A DNA stretch of 61,855 bases from an uncultured Oscillospiraceae bacterium. Its GTDB lineage: Bacteria > Bacillota > Clostridia > Oscillospirales > Oscillospiraceae. The stretch is from contig CANPWZ010000009.1 of the NCBI GenBank assembly GCA_947585425.1, positions 1 through 61,855 on the forward strand, given 5' to 3'. Below the pieces are notes generated by a model that was not told where the DNA came from, made no database searches, and was given only the letters and a program-made list of their open reading frames with translations. Shown piece after piece: positions 35,946-44,582 of the stretch. Position numbers and translations under genes: made by a program. Every line of letters starts with the position of its first letter. Position 1 is the first letter of the stretch.

Positions 35946-35973
35946 TTGTATACGCTTTACCGGGGGAAAGTCA
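35946..35973 (-). promoter_or_regulatory. Promoter of the aconitase-family gene
   Basis: Minus strand TTGACT followed after 16 bp by TATACA, with the alternative TACAAT at 18 bp. Confidence 0.65.
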
Positions 35974-36015
35974 ACTGCAAAAGAGCCAAAATGAGGTCCG
36001 GCCCGGCCCTTTTGA

Positions 36016-36045
36016 TTGACAGAGAACAGGCTTCGGCCTTATAAT
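36016..36045 (+). promoter_or_regulatory. Sigma-A promoter of the fumarase operon
   Basis: TTGACA, 18-bp spacer, TATAAT. Confidence 0.82.
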
Positions 36046-36075
36046 ACGCTCAAAGAAACGGGAAGGAGGGGCCGT

Positions 36076-36909
36076 ATGCGGGAGCTGGACGGGAGCGCCA
36101 TCACCCAGGCGGTGGCCCGGATGTGCGTGGAGGCCAACGTAAATCTGCCGGAGGACGTGAAGGGGGCCATCGAGGCCGCCCGCCGGGAGGAGCGGTGGCC
36201 GGTGGCGAAGGACATCCTGGATCGGATCGCGGAGAACTACTCGGTGGGGGGCGGCACCCCCATTTGCCAGGATACGGGGGCGGCCTGCGTGTTTCTGGAG
36301 GTGGGCCAGGAGGTCCACATCGCCGGCGACGTGACCGAGGCGGTGAACGAGGGGGTCCGCAGGGGCTACAAAGAGGGGTATCTGCGAAAGTCCATCGTGG
36401 GCGACCCTCTGCGCCGGGTGAACACCGGGGACAACACCCCCGCCATGTTGTATACCGAGCTGGTCCCCGGCGACCGGGTGAAGATCACCGTGGCCCCCAA
36501 GGGGTTCGGCAGCGAGAACATGAGCCGCATCGCCATGCTGAAGCCCTCCGACGGGGTGGAGGGGGTCAAAAAGTTCATCCTGGAGACGGTGGAGCTGGCG
36601 GGGCCCAACCCCTGCCCCCCCATCGTGGTGGGGGTGGGCGTCGGCGGCACCTTCGACAAGTGCGCCCTGATGGCCAAAAAGGCCCTGCTCCGGGAGATGG
36701 GGAGCCACCACCCCGACCCCTTCTACGCCGATCTGGAGCGGGAGATGCTGGAAAAGATCAACGCCCTTGGCATCGGCCCCCAGGGGTTCGGCGGGCGGAC
36801 TACCGCGCTGGCCGTCCACATCGAGACCATGGCCACCCACATCGCAGGGCTGCCCTGCGCGGTGAACATCAACTGCCATGTGACCCGCCATGTGACGGAG
36901 GTGCTGTGA
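36076..36909 (+). CDS. Fumarate hydratase class I, alpha subunit
   Basis: The 277-residue iron-sulfur subunit carries ICQDTGAACVFLEVG with a cluster Cys, the stretch KGFGSENMSR, NPCPPIVVGVGVGGTFDKCALMAKKALL with a second Cys, and HIAGLPCAVNINCHVTRH with the last. Class I fumarase alpha binds the 4Fe-4S cluster that activates water for fumarate/malate interconversion. The ATG at 36076 has a GGAAGGAGG site. The beta subunit starts one base after its stop. Tartrate dehydratase has the same architecture and cannot be excluded by motif alone. Confidence 0.9.
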   Translation: MRELDGSAITQAVARMCVEANVNLPEDVKGAIEAARREERWPVAKDILDRIAENYSVGGGTPICQDTGAACVFLEVGQEVHIAGDVTEAVNEGVRRGYKEGYLRKSIVGDPLRRVNTGDNTPAMLYTELVPGDRVKITVAPKGFGSENMSRIAMLKPSDGVEGVKKFILETVELAGPNPCPPIVVGVGVGGTFDKCALMAKKALLREMGSHHPDPFYADLEREMLEKINALGIGPQGFGGRTTALAVHIETMATHIAGLPCAVNINCHVTRHVTEVL

Positions 36910-36910
36910 G

Positions 36911-37477
36911 ATGACGAAACGCGTGACCGCGCCCCTCGCCAAAGAGGCGGCGGCGGAGCTGAGAGCGGGGGACAGCGTGCTGTTGTCCGGGGTGGTCTAC
37001 ACCGCCCGGGACGCCGCCCACAAGCGGCTGTGTGAGCTGGCGGCGGAGGGGAAGCCCCTTCCCTTCCCGGTGGAGGGCTCCGTCATCTACTATGTGGGGC
37101 CCACCCCGGCCCGGCCCGGACAGCCCATCGGCTCCGCCGGGCCCACCACCAGCTACCGCATGGACGCCTACACCCCCACCCTGCTGCGGCTGGGGGAGCT
37201 GGGCATGATCGGCAAGGGCCGCCGGAACGGGGAGGTCATCGCCGCCATGAAGGAGACCGGGGCGGTGTACTTCGGGGCCATCGGCGGGGCGGGGGCCCTG
37301 CTGAGCCGGTGCGTCAAGTCCGCGGAGCTTGTGTGCTATGAGGACCTGGGGGCCGAGGCTGTCCGCCGGCTGGAGGTGGAGGACATGCCCCTGACGGTGG
37401 TCATCGACAGCCAGGGGAACAACCTCTACGAGACGGGCCGGGCGGACTATCTGGCCTCTCTGGAGGACAAAAACTGA
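36911..37477 (+). CDS. Fumarate hydratase class I, beta subunit
   Basis: The 188-residue partner subunit has VLLSGVVYTARDAAHKRL near residue 25, IYYVGPTPARPGQPIGSAGPTTSYRMD, IGKGRRNGEVIAAMKETGAVYFGAIGGAGALL and the C-terminal PLTVVIDSQGNNLYE. It completes the active site of the two-subunit class I enzyme. Translation is coupled to the alpha subunit by a one-base gap, and a very strong terminator ends the operon. Confidence 0.9.
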   Translation: MTKRVTAPLAKEAAAELRAGDSVLLSGVVYTARDAAHKRLCELAAEGKPLPFPVEGSVIYYVGPTPARPGQPIGSAGPTTSYRMDAYTPTLLRLGELGMIGKGRRNGEVIAAMKETGAVYFGAIGGAGALLSRCVKSAELVCYEDLGAEAVRRLEVEDMPLTVVIDSQGNNLYETGRADYLASLEDKN

Positions 37478-37486
37478 ATCGATACC

Positions 37487-37528
37487 GCGAAAAGCGCCTC
37501 TGTCCGCCCGGACAGGGGCGCTTTTCGC
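37487..37528 (+). terminator. Intrinsic terminator after the fumarase operon
   Basis: A near-continuous long stem (GCGAAAAGCGCC and CTGTCC against their complements) with a GCCC loop. Confidence 0.85.
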
Positions 37529-37604
37529 CGCCCGCGGCACCCTTTGGGCCGCCTCCGCATAGGAATGACCGGGGGCAGAACGGAGGACGAAAGGAGGGGG
37601 CGCC

Positions 37605-37799
37605 ATGAAAAAGCTGCTGGCCCGGCGGCTGGCCCGGCTGCTGTGCGTGAAGTCCATCGTGACCCTGGCGCTGACGGCGGTGTTCGCCGCGCTGGCCCTC
37701 CGGGGAGCGGTGAGTCAGGACTTTATGACCATCTACTCGGTGATCGTGGCCTTCTACTTCGGCACGCAGATCAAGGAGGGGACCAATGGAGACGCTTGA
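37605..37799 (+). CDS. Small holin-like membrane protein
   Basis: A 64-residue protein: a basic N terminus (KKLLARRLARLL), one hydrophobic segment (IVTLALTAVFAALAL), a short turn and a second segment (FMTIYSVIVAFYFG). The pattern and the wording SQDFMTIYSVIVAFYFGTQ match small proteins that precede endolysins in clostridial prophages. It overlaps the amidase start by 14 bases and has an AGGAGG site. I infer a holin or holin-like partner. No phage structural or integrase gene is nearby. Confidence 0.65.
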   Translation: MKKLLARRLARLLCVKSIVTLALTAVFAALALRGAVSQDFMTIYSVIVAFYFGTQIKEGTNGDA

Positions 37800-38613
37800 G
37801 TGCCTGCTTACCCAGAGCGACTGTTACAGGGCCGGACGGACCATCGTCCCCAAAGGGGTGATGGTCCACTCCACCGGGGCGGATAACCCCATGCTCCGGC
37901 GGTACGTCCAGCCGGCGGAGGATGACCCGGACCGGGCCGCCCTGCTGGCGCGGCTGGGAGTCAATCGGAGCGGGAACCACTGGAACCGGCCGGGGGTGGA
38001 CGCCTGCGTCCACGCCTTCATCGGCAGGCTGGACGACGGGACTGTGGCTTCCGTCCAGACCCTGCCCTGGGACCGCCGGGGCTGGCACGCCGGTACCGGC
38101 GCCTCCGGCGGGAGCGCCAACAACACCCACGTCAGCTTTGAGATCTGCGAGGACGATCTGACGGACGGGGGCTACTTCGCCGAAATCTACCGGGCTGCGG
38201 TGGAGCTCACCGCCGCGCTGTGCCGGCGGTACGGCCTGGACCCTTTGGCCGACGGGGTGGTCCTCTGCCACAGCGAGGGCTGGCGCCGGGGGATCGCCTC
38301 CAATCACGGGGATGTGGAACACTGGTTCCCCAGGTTTGGCAAGACCATGGACGAGTTCCGGGCCGACACGGCCCGCGAGCTGACGGGAGAGGAGGACGAC
38401 GGCATGACGCAGGAGCGGTTTGACGCCATGGTGGAGAGCTGGCTGGCGCGGCAGGGGCAAAGGGAGCCCGGGGACTGGTCGGCTGAAGAGCGGGCCTGGG
38501 CGGAGGCGGGCGGCATCCTCCGGGGAAACGGCGGAGATAAGCGCTATGGAGGCTTCGCCACCCGGGAGGAGCTGGCCGTGGCGCTGTACCGGCTGTACCG
38601 ACTGGACAAATAA
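37786..38613 (+). CDS. N-acetylmuramoyl-L-alanine amidase, endolysin-like
   Basis: A 275-residue protein with an Amidase_2/PGRP zinc domain over about residues 20-190. The metal-binding His is in GVMVHSTGADNP, HVSFEICEDDLTDGGYF holds the central strand, and VLCHSEGWRRGIASNHGDVEHWFP holds the late His residues. The C-terminal part (about 205-275) contains an Asp/Glu-rich linker and a helical region that may bind cell wall. No signal peptide is present, as expected for an endolysin released by a holin. It overlaps the holin-like gene and is followed by a terminator. Confidence 0.85.
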   Translation: METLECLLTQSDCYRAGRTIVPKGVMVHSTGADNPMLRRYVQPAEDDPDRAALLARLGVNRSGNHWNRPGVDACVHAFIGRLDDGTVASVQTLPWDRRGWHAGTGASGGSANNTHVSFEICEDDLTDGGYFAEIYRAAVELTAALCRRYGLDPLADGVVLCHSEGWRRGIASNHGDVEHWFPRFGKTMDEFRADTARELTGEEDDGMTQERFDAMVESWLARQGQREPGDWSAEERAWAEAGGILRGNGGDKRYGGFATREELAVALYRLYRLDK

Positions 38614-38617
38614 GAGA

Positions 38618-38646
38618 GGCCCCCGCTGTGAAAACAGCGGGGGGCC
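38618..38646. terminator. Terminator between amidase and PFOR genes
   Basis: An 11-bp stem (GGCCCCCGCTG against CAGCGGGGGCC) with an A-rich loop between convergent genes. Confidence 0.8.
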
Positions 38647-38671
38647 TTGACGGTCATTTGAAAATCGGAAC

Positions 38672-41600
38672 TCAGGCGTAGAGCTGGATGAGCTTCTGGA
38701 GATGCTCCCAGCGGGCCATGGCGGCCTGCTCATTCTCCTTGAACAGCTTTTCGGCGCGCTCGGGGAAGGAGCGGGTCAGGCTGGAGTAGCGGGCCTCGTT
38801 CATCAGGAACTCCTGATAGCCGCCGGCGGGCGCCTTGGAGTCCAGGGTGAAGGGGTTTTTGCCCTCGGCCTTGTTGGCGGGGTTGTAGCGGAACAGGTTC
38901 CAATAGCCGCAGGCCACGGCCTTCTTCATCTCCTGCTGGCAGTTGGCCATGCCGCCCTTGATGGAGTGCATCTCGCAGGGGGAGTAGCCGATGACCAGGG
39001 ACGGGCCGTGATAGGCCACCGCCTCACGGATGGCGGCCAGCGTCTGGTTGGGGTTGGCGCCCATGGCTACCTGGGCCACATACACGTAGCCGTACTGCAT
39101 GGCGATCTCCGCCAGGGACTTCTTGGCGACTTCCTTGCCGGCGGCGGCGAACTGCGCCACCTGGCCGATGTTGGAGGCCTTGGAGGCCTGGCCGCCGGTG
39201 TTGGAATAGACCTCGGTGTCGAACACGAACACGTTAACGTCCTCGCCAGAGGCCAGCACGTGGTCCAGTCCGCCATAGCCGATGTCGTAGGCCCAGCCGT
39301 CGCCGCCGAAGATCCACACGGCCTTCTTGTTCAGGTACTCCTTTTGGGCCAGGATCTGCTGCACCAGGGTGCAGGCGGGGCAGTCGCAGTACTTCTTGCC
39401 GGCGGCCTTCAGCTCGGCGGCGTGGGCGGCGAACTTGGGATTCTCTGCCAGCTCGTCCACGGTGGTGAGGGCCTGCTCCATCAGGGCGATGTACACCTCG
39501 GAGGCGGTCTGGTTGGCCTCGCTGTCGTCCATGGTGTCCAGCCAGTTCTGAGCGGCGTCCTTCAGGCCGGGCATGGCCCAGTCCACATTCAGCAGCTCGC
39601 GGGTCTTGTCGGCCAGACTGTTGCGGATGGCCTTCTGGCCCAGCAGCATACCCAGGCCGTGTTCGGCGTTGTCCTCAAACAGGGAGTTGGCCCAGGCGGG
39701 ACCCTTGCCGTCCTTGTTGACGGTATAGGGGGAGGTGGCGGCGGGGCCGCCCCAGATGGAGGAGCAGCCGGTGGCGTTGGAGATGTACATCCGCTCGCCG
39801 CAGACCTGGGTGACCAGGCGGGCGTAGGCGGTCTCGGCGCAGCCGGCGCAGGAGCCGGAGAACTCAAGCAGGGGCTGCTTGAACTGGCTGCCCACGGTGG
39901 TGGCGGTGGTGGCCACCTCGGGCTTCTCGGTGACTTTGGCCACCATGTAGTCGAACACGGGCTGCTTGTGGGCCTCCTGCTCCATGGGCACCATGGTCAG
40001 GCTCTTGGTGGGGCACACGCCCACGCACACGGAGCAGCCCATGCAGTCCATGGGGGAGACGGCCAGGGTGTACTTGTACACGCCCTTCCCCTTGCCGGCC
40101 TTGAAGTCCACCAGCTGGGCGCCCTCGGGGGCGTTCTTGGCCTCCTCTTCGTCCAGGGCGAAGGGGCGGATGGTGGCATGGGGGCAGACAAAGGCGCACT
40201 GGTTGCACTGGGCGCACTTGGAGGCGTCCCACGCGGGGACGGAGACGGCCACGCCCCGCTTCTCATAGGCGGCGGCGCCCTGGCAGAAGGTGCCGTCCAC
40301 GTGGTCGGAGAAGGCGGACACGGGCAGGGAGTCGCCGTCCATGCGGCCCACGGGCTCCATGATGGACTGGACCATCTTCACGGTGTCGGCCTTGCCCTCC
40401 AGGGCGGCGGCCTCCTTGTGGTCCTCGGCGCCGGCCCAATCGGCGGGCACGTCGAACTTCTTAAAGGCGGTGGCGCCCAGGTCGATGGCCTTGTGGTTCA
40501 TGTCCACCACGTCCTGGCCCTTCTTCAGGTAGGAGTGGGTGGCGGCGTCCTTCATGTACTCGATGGCCTGCTCGGCGGGGAGCACCTTGGCCAGGGCGAA
40601 GAAGGCGGACTGGAGGATGGTGTTGGTCCGCTTGCCCATGCCGATCTCCCGGGCCAGGTCGATGGCGTCGATGGTGTAGACCTGGATGTTATTCTTGGCG
40701 ATATACCGCTTGGAGGCGGCGTCCAGGTGGTGGCCCAGCTCCTCGTCGCTCCACTGGCAGTTGATGAGGAACACGCCGCCGGGCTTCACGTCACGGACGA
40801 TGGGGAAGCCCTTGGTGATGTAGGCGGGCACGTGGCAGGCCACGAAGTCGGCCTTGTTGATGTAGTAGGGGCTCTTGATGGGCTTGTCGCCGAAGCGCAG
40901 ATGGCTGATGGTCACGCCGCCGGTCTTCTTGGAGTCGTACTGGAAGTAGGCCTGGACGTACTTGTCGGTGTGGTCGCCGATGATCTTGATGGAGTTCTTG
41001 TTGGCGCCCACGGTGCCGTCGCCGCCGAGGCCCCAGAACTTGCACTCGATGGTGCCCTCGGCCGCGGTGTTGGGGGAGGGCTTCTCCTCCAGGGACATGT
41101 GGGTCACGTCGTCCACGATGCCGATGGTGAACTGGCGCTTGGGCGCGGCCTTGGTCAGCTCCTCATACACGGCGAACACGCTGGCGGGCGGGGTATCCTT
41201 GGAGCCCAGGCCGTAGCGGCCGCCGATGACGGTGACGTCGTTCTTCCCGGCGTTGGCCAGGGCGGTGATCACGTCCAGGTAGAGGGGCTCGCCCTGGGCG
41301 CCGGGCTCCTTGGTGCGGTCCAGCACGGCGATCTTCTTGCAGGTGGCGGGGATGGCGGCCAGCAGCTTGTCGGCCCGCCAGGGGCGGTACAGCCGCACCT
41401 TGATGAGGCCCACCTTCTCGCCGTGGGCGTTCAGGTAGTCGATGACCTCCTCGGCCACGTCGCAGATGGAGCCCATGGCGATGATGACCCGGTCGGCGTC
41501 GGGCGCGCCGTAGTAGTTGAACAGCTGATAGTCGGTGCCCAGCTTGGCGTTGACCTTGGCCATGTACTCCTCCACGATCTCGGGGAGGGCCTCATAGTAC

Positions 41601-42301
41601 TTGTTGGAGGCCTCGCGGTGCTGGAAGAAGATGTCGCCGTTCTCGTGGGAGCCCCGCATGGAGGGGGTATTGGGGTTGAGGGCGTGGGCGCGGAAGGCAG
41701 CCACGGCGTCCCAGTCCAGCATGTCGGCCAGGTCCTCATAGTCCCACACGGCCACCTTCTGGATCTCGTGGGAGGTGCGGAACCCGTCAAAGAAGTTCAG
41801 GAAGGGGACCCGGCCCTTGATGGCGGCCAGATGGGCCACGGCGCCCAGGTCCATGACCTCCTGCACGTTGCCCTCCGCCAGCATGGCGAAGCCGGTCTGC
41901 CGGCAGGCCATCACGTCGGAGTGGTCGCCAAAGATGTTCAGGGCGTGGGACGCCACGGTCCGGGCGGACACGTGGAACACGCCGGGCAGCAGCTCGCCGG
42001 CGATCTTGTACATGTTGGGGATCATCAGCAACAGGCCCTGGGAGGCGGTGTAGGTGGTGGTCAGGGCGCCGGCGGCCAGGGAGCCGTGGACGGTGCCGGC
42101 GGCGCCGGCTTCGGACTGCATCTCGATGACCTTCACCGTCTGGCCAAAGATGTTCTTCCGGCCCTGGGCGGCCCACTGATCCACGTTGTCCGCCATGGGG
42201 CTGGACGGCGTGATGGGGTAGATGCCCGCCACTTCGGTGAACGCATAGGAGACGTGGGCGGCCGCGGTGTTGCCGTCCATGGACTTGAATTTGCGTGCCA
42301 T
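38672..42301 (-). CDS. nifJ: Pyruvate:ferredoxin (flavodoxin) oxidoreductase
   Basis: Oxidises pyruvate to acetyl-CoA and CO2 with reduction of ferredoxin. The 1209-residue single-chain enzyme has the N-terminal domain I (YPITPSSPMADNVDQW), domain II/III with GLGGDGTVGANKNSIKI, a two-cluster ferredoxin domain (CAQCNQCAFVCPHA and CMGCSVCVGVCPTKS, residues about 690-760), the proximal-cluster Cys pair in SGSCAGCAETAYARL and TPP-binding IFGGDGWAYDIGYGGLDHVL near residue 1000. ATG at 42301 has a GAGGAGG site. It indicates fermentative anaerobic metabolism and supplies acetyl-CoA for citrate synthase. Confidence 0.97.
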   Translation of the reverse strand: MARKFKSMDGNTAAAHVSYAFTEVAGIYPITPSSPMADNVDQWAAQGRKNIFGQTVKVIEMQSEAGAAGTVHGSLAAGALTTTYTASQGLLLMIPNMYKIAGELLPGVFHVSARTVASHALNIFGDHSDVMACRQTGFAMLAEGNVQEVMDLGAVAHLAAIKGRVPFLNFFDGFRTSHEIQKVAVWDYEDLADMLDWDAVAAFRAHALNPNTPSMRGSHENGDIFFQHREASNKYYEALPEIVEEYMAKVNAKLGTDYQLFNYYGAPDADRVIIAMGSICDVAEEVIDYLNAHGEKVGLIKVRLYRPWRADKLLAAIPATCKKIAVLDRTKEPGAQGEPLYLDVITALANAGKNDVTVIGGRYGLGSKDTPPASVFAVYEELTKAAPKRQFTIGIVDDVTHMSLEEKPSPNTAAEGTIECKFWGLGGDGTVGANKNSIKIIGDHTDKYVQAYFQYDSKKTGGVTISHLRFGDKPIKSPYYINKADFVACHVPAYITKGFPIVRDVKPGGVFLINCQWSDEELGHHLDAASKRYIAKNNIQVYTIDAIDLAREIGMGKRTNTILQSAFFALAKVLPAEQAIEYMKDAATHSYLKKGQDVVDMNHKAIDLGATAFKKFDVPADWAGAEDHKEAAALEGKADTVKMVQSIMEPVGRMDGDSLPVSAFSDHVDGTFCQGAAAYEKRGVAVSVPAWDASKCAQCNQCAFVCPHATIRPFALDEEEAKNAPEGAQLVDFKAGKGKGVYKYTLAVSPMDCMGCSVCVGVCPTKSLTMVPMEQEAHKQPVFDYMVAKVTEKPEVATTATTVGSQFKQPLLEFSGSCAGCAETAYARLVTQVCGERMYISNATGCSSIWGGPAATSPYTVNKDGKGPAWANSLFEDNAEHGLGMLLGQKAIRNSLADKTRELLNVDWAMPGLKDAAQNWLDTMDDSEANQTASEVYIALMEQALTTVDELAENPKFAAHAAELKAAGKKYCDCPACTLVQQILAQKEYLNKKAVWIFGGDGWAYDIGYGGLDHVLASGEDVNVFVFDTEVYSNTGGQASKASNIGQVAQFAAAGKEVAKKSLAEIAMQYGYVYVAQVAMGANPNQTLAAIREAVAYHGPSLVIGYSPCEMHSIKGGMANCQQEMKKAVACGYWNLFRYNPANKAEGKNPFTLDSKAPAGGYQEFLMNEARYSSLTRSFPERAEKLFKENEQAAMARWEHLQKLIQLYA

Positions 42302-42368
42302 AAGCGTTTTCCTCCTCTTGATTCGCCGGAGCGGTCCGCCCCGGCGGAGTTGTTTCGCATACATGATA

Positions 42369-42397
42369 AATATATCACGGCCTCGTCCGTTTTGCAA
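42369..42397 (-). promoter_or_regulatory. Sigma-A promoter of nifJ
   Basis: Minus strand TTGCAA, 17-bp spacer, TATATT with an upstream TG. The -35 is part of TGACGATTGCAA, shared with the purF promoter. Confidence 0.72.
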
Positions 42398-42446
42398 TCG
42401 TCAGATTGTGTTTTTTTCAGCAAATCTCAGCAGTTTTTCATGCGTA

Positions 42447-42475
42447 TTGCGAAAGATAGAAAAGTGTGGTAAACT
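42447..42475 (+). promoter_or_regulatory. Promoter of comM
   Basis: TTGCGA, 17-bp spacer, TAAACT. Confidence 0.6.
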
Positions 42476-42506
42476 GTCGGAGGAAAACGAGAGGAGGGGA
42501 AGCCCC

Positions 42507-44033
42507 ATGGTGCGCAATGTGATGTCGCTGGGCCTGCAGGGGGTGGCGGGCTATCCCGTCACCGCCGAGTGCGCCCTGTCCGGCGGCCTGCCCGCCTTCG
42601 ACGTGGTGGGCCTGCCCGACGCCGCCGTGAAGGAGGCGAGGGAGCGGGTGCGCTCCGCCATCAAGTGCAGCGGGTTCGACTTCCCCGTGTCCCGCATCAC
42701 GGTGAATCTGGCCCCGGCGGACCGAAAAAAGGCGGGCACCGTGTACGACCTGCCCATCCTGGTGGGCATCCTGGCCGCCGGCGGGCAGATCTCCCTGAAA
42801 AAAGAGCAGCGGTCCGCCTTTATCGGGGAGCTGTCCCTGGACGGGCGGCTGCGGCCGGTGTCCGGGGTGCTGCCCATGGCCCTGGCCGCCCTGCGGGAGG
42901 GGATGGAGCGGCTGTACGTCCCCGCCGACAACGCCCCGGAGGCCACCCTGGCCGGGGAGGGGCTGGAGGTCATCCCGGTGAGCACCGTGGAGGAGCTGGC
43001 CGCCCATCTGTCGGGGGCCAGGCCCATCGACCCGGCCCCGGCCTGGACGCCGGAGAGCGCCGGCTACAACGGCCCGGACTTCAGCGAGGTCAAGGGACAG
43101 GAGCAGGCCAAGCGGGCCCTGGAGGTGGCCGCCGCCGGGGGCCATCACGTGCTGATGACGGGCAGCCCCGGCGCGGGCAAGTCCATGATGGCCAAGCGCC
43201 TGCCCTCCATCCTGCCCGATATGACGAGGGAGGAGGCCCTGGCCTGCACGGAAATCTACTCGGTGATGGGCATGACCAGCCGGGAGGAGCCCATGGTGCT
43301 GCGGCGGCCCTTCCGCTCCCCCCACCACACCATCTCCGCCGTGGCCATGGTGGGCGGCGGCGCCACCCTGCGGCCCGGTGAGATCTCATTGGCCCACAAC
43401 GGGGTGCTGTTCCTGGACGAGCTGCCCGAGTTCCACGCCGACGTGCTGGAGGTCCTCCGCCAGCCCCTGGAGGACGGCCAGGCCAACCTGACGAGGGTGT
43501 CCGGCGCGGTGAGCTATCCCAGCCGGTTCATGCTGGTGTGCGCCATGAACCCCTGCAAGTGCGGCTGGTACGGCCATCCCTCCGGCCGCTGTACCTGCAC
43601 CGAGCAGTCCATCCGGCGGTATCTGTCAAGGCTGTCGGGCCCCATGCTGGACCGCATCGACATCTGCGTGGATGTGCCCTCCCTGGAGTACGACGAGCTG
43701 TCCGGCGAGTCCGGCCCGGCGGAGCCCTCCAGCGCCATCCGGGCCCGGGTCAACGCCGCCAGGGCCATCCAGCGCCGGCGGTTCGGCCCAGACGGCCCCG
43801 CCTGCAACGCCCAGATGGGCCCCAAAGAACTGAAAGCTTACTGCGTCCTGGACGGAGAATGCCAGCAGCTCATCCGGGGGGCCTATGACCGGCTGGGCCT
43901 CACCGCCCGGAGCTATGACCGCATCCTGCGGGTGGTCCGGACCATCGCAGATCTGGACGGGGCGGAAAATATCGAAGTCCAGCATTTGGCGGAAGCATTG
44001 CAGTACCGGCCTCCCGAGCATCTCAGGGTATGA
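42507..44033 (+). CDS. ComM/YifB family Mg-chelatase-like AAA ATPase
   Basis: A 508-residue protein: an N-terminal Lon-like fold domain (LPAFDVVGLPDAAVKEARERVRSA), Walker A MTGSPGAGKSMMAKRLP near residue 218, Walker B VLFLDELPEF near residue 300, a zinc-type cysteine cluster (AMNPCKCGWYGHPSGRCTC) and the C-terminal helical domain with ARSYDRILRVVRTIADL. ComM is a hexameric helicase that promotes branch migration in natural transformation. GAGGAGGGG precedes the ATG. It stands alone with its own terminator. Confidence 0.9.
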   Translation: MVRNVMSLGLQGVAGYPVTAECALSGGLPAFDVVGLPDAAVKEARERVRSAIKCSGFDFPVSRITVNLAPADRKKAGTVYDLPILVGILAAGGQISLKKEQRSAFIGELSLDGRLRPVSGVLPMALAALREGMERLYVPADNAPEATLAGEGLEVIPVSTVEELAAHLSGARPIDPAPAWTPESAGYNGPDFSEVKGQEQAKRALEVAAAGGHHVLMTGSPGAGKSMMAKRLPSILPDMTREEALACTEIYSVMGMTSREEPMVLRRPFRSPHHTISAVAMVGGGATLRPGEISLAHNGVLFLDELPEFHADVLEVLRQPLEDGQANLTRVSGAVSYPSRFMLVCAMNPCKCGWYGHPSGRCTCTEQSIRRYLSRLSGPMLDRIDICVDVPSLEYDELSGESGPAEPSSAIRARVNAARAIQRRRFGPDGPACNAQMGPKELKAYCVLDGECQQLIRGAYDRLGLTARSYDRILRVVRTIADLDGAENIEVQHLAEALQYRPPEHLRV

Positions 44034-44035
44034 AA

Positions 44036-44066
44036 AAATCCCTCTCCGCTTTTCGGAGAGGGATTT
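44036..44066. terminator. Terminator between comM and secG
   Basis: A 13-bp stem (AAATCCCTCTCCG / CGGAGAGGGATTT) with a CTTTT loop, bounded by A and T runs, so usable from both sides. Confidence 0.85.
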
Positions 44067-44080
44067 CCTTTGCGCTGTTT

Positions 44081-44323
44081 TCAGGCGAACACGATGCCGA
44101 TGACCAGGGTCAGCACCATGAAGCCGATGGCCACCCACTTGGTGACGCGGGCCAGCTTGGCGTCGGCGGTCTTGGCCTTGTTCTTGGACAGGAAGGTGTC
44201 GGCACCGCCGGCGATGGCCCCGGACAGGCCGGCGCTCTTGCCGGACTGGAGCATCACGATGGCGATGAGGACCAGGGCCAGGATGAAGTAGATGATGGAC
44301 AGCACGATTTGAACAGGAGTCAT
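44081..44323 (-). CDS. secG: Preprotein translocase subunit SecG
   Basis: The 80-residue protein has two membrane helices (IVLSIIYFILALVLIAIVML and WVAIGFMVLTLVIGIVF) flanking the SecG loop QSGKSAGLSGAIAGGADTFLSKNKAKTAD. SecG assists SecYE protein export in the cytoplasmic membrane. Its length is typical. An AAAGGAAA site precedes the ATG and a TTGCAA-TAACAT promoter lies upstream. Confidence 0.94.
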   Translation of the reverse strand: MTPVQIVLSIIYFILALVLIAIVMLQSGKSAGLSGAIAGGADTFLSKNKAKTADAKLARVTKWVAIGFMVLTLVIGIVFA

Positions 44324-44388
44324 ATCGGATCGTTTCCTTTCGGTTTACAGTCTCAAATGGGCGCAATTCGCCCGCACAGGTAAACTGT

Positions 44389-44417
44389 ATGTTACCACAC
44401 TCTCCCGGAGATTGCAA
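44389..44417 (-). promoter_or_regulatory. Promoter of secG
   Basis: Minus strand TTGCAA, 17-bp spacer, TAACAT. The leader has a GGGCG/CGCCC hairpin. Confidence 0.6.
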
Positions 44418-44500
44418 GCACTTTTTTCGGCCCGCGCCCCGATTTTTTGCCGGTTTCCCGCCGGATGGGGGGCGGCAGAAAAATTTATCGAAAAAATTTG

Positions 44501-44512
44501 GAACAAATGTTT
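44501..44512. promoter_or_regulatory. LexA (SOS) box at lexA
   Basis: GAAC-AAAT-GTTT, one mismatch from the Gram-positive SOS core GAAC-N4-GTTC. It abuts and overlaps the -35 box, fitting autorepression by LexA. Confidence 0.65.
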
Positions 44513-44539
44513 GACAAAATAGAAAGGATGTTGTATACT
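44511..44539 (+). promoter_or_regulatory. Sigma-A promoter of lexA
   Basis: TTGACA, 17-bp spacer, TATACT. Confidence 0.82.
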
Positions 44540-44582
44540 GGGTCACAGAAGCAACCGTTGCATCGAGGGAAGGAGTATGACT

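Noticed and set aside
37605-38613. Prophage at the holin-amidase pair
   Set aside because: No integrase, terminase, capsid or tail gene is present on either side; the flanks are metabolic genes.
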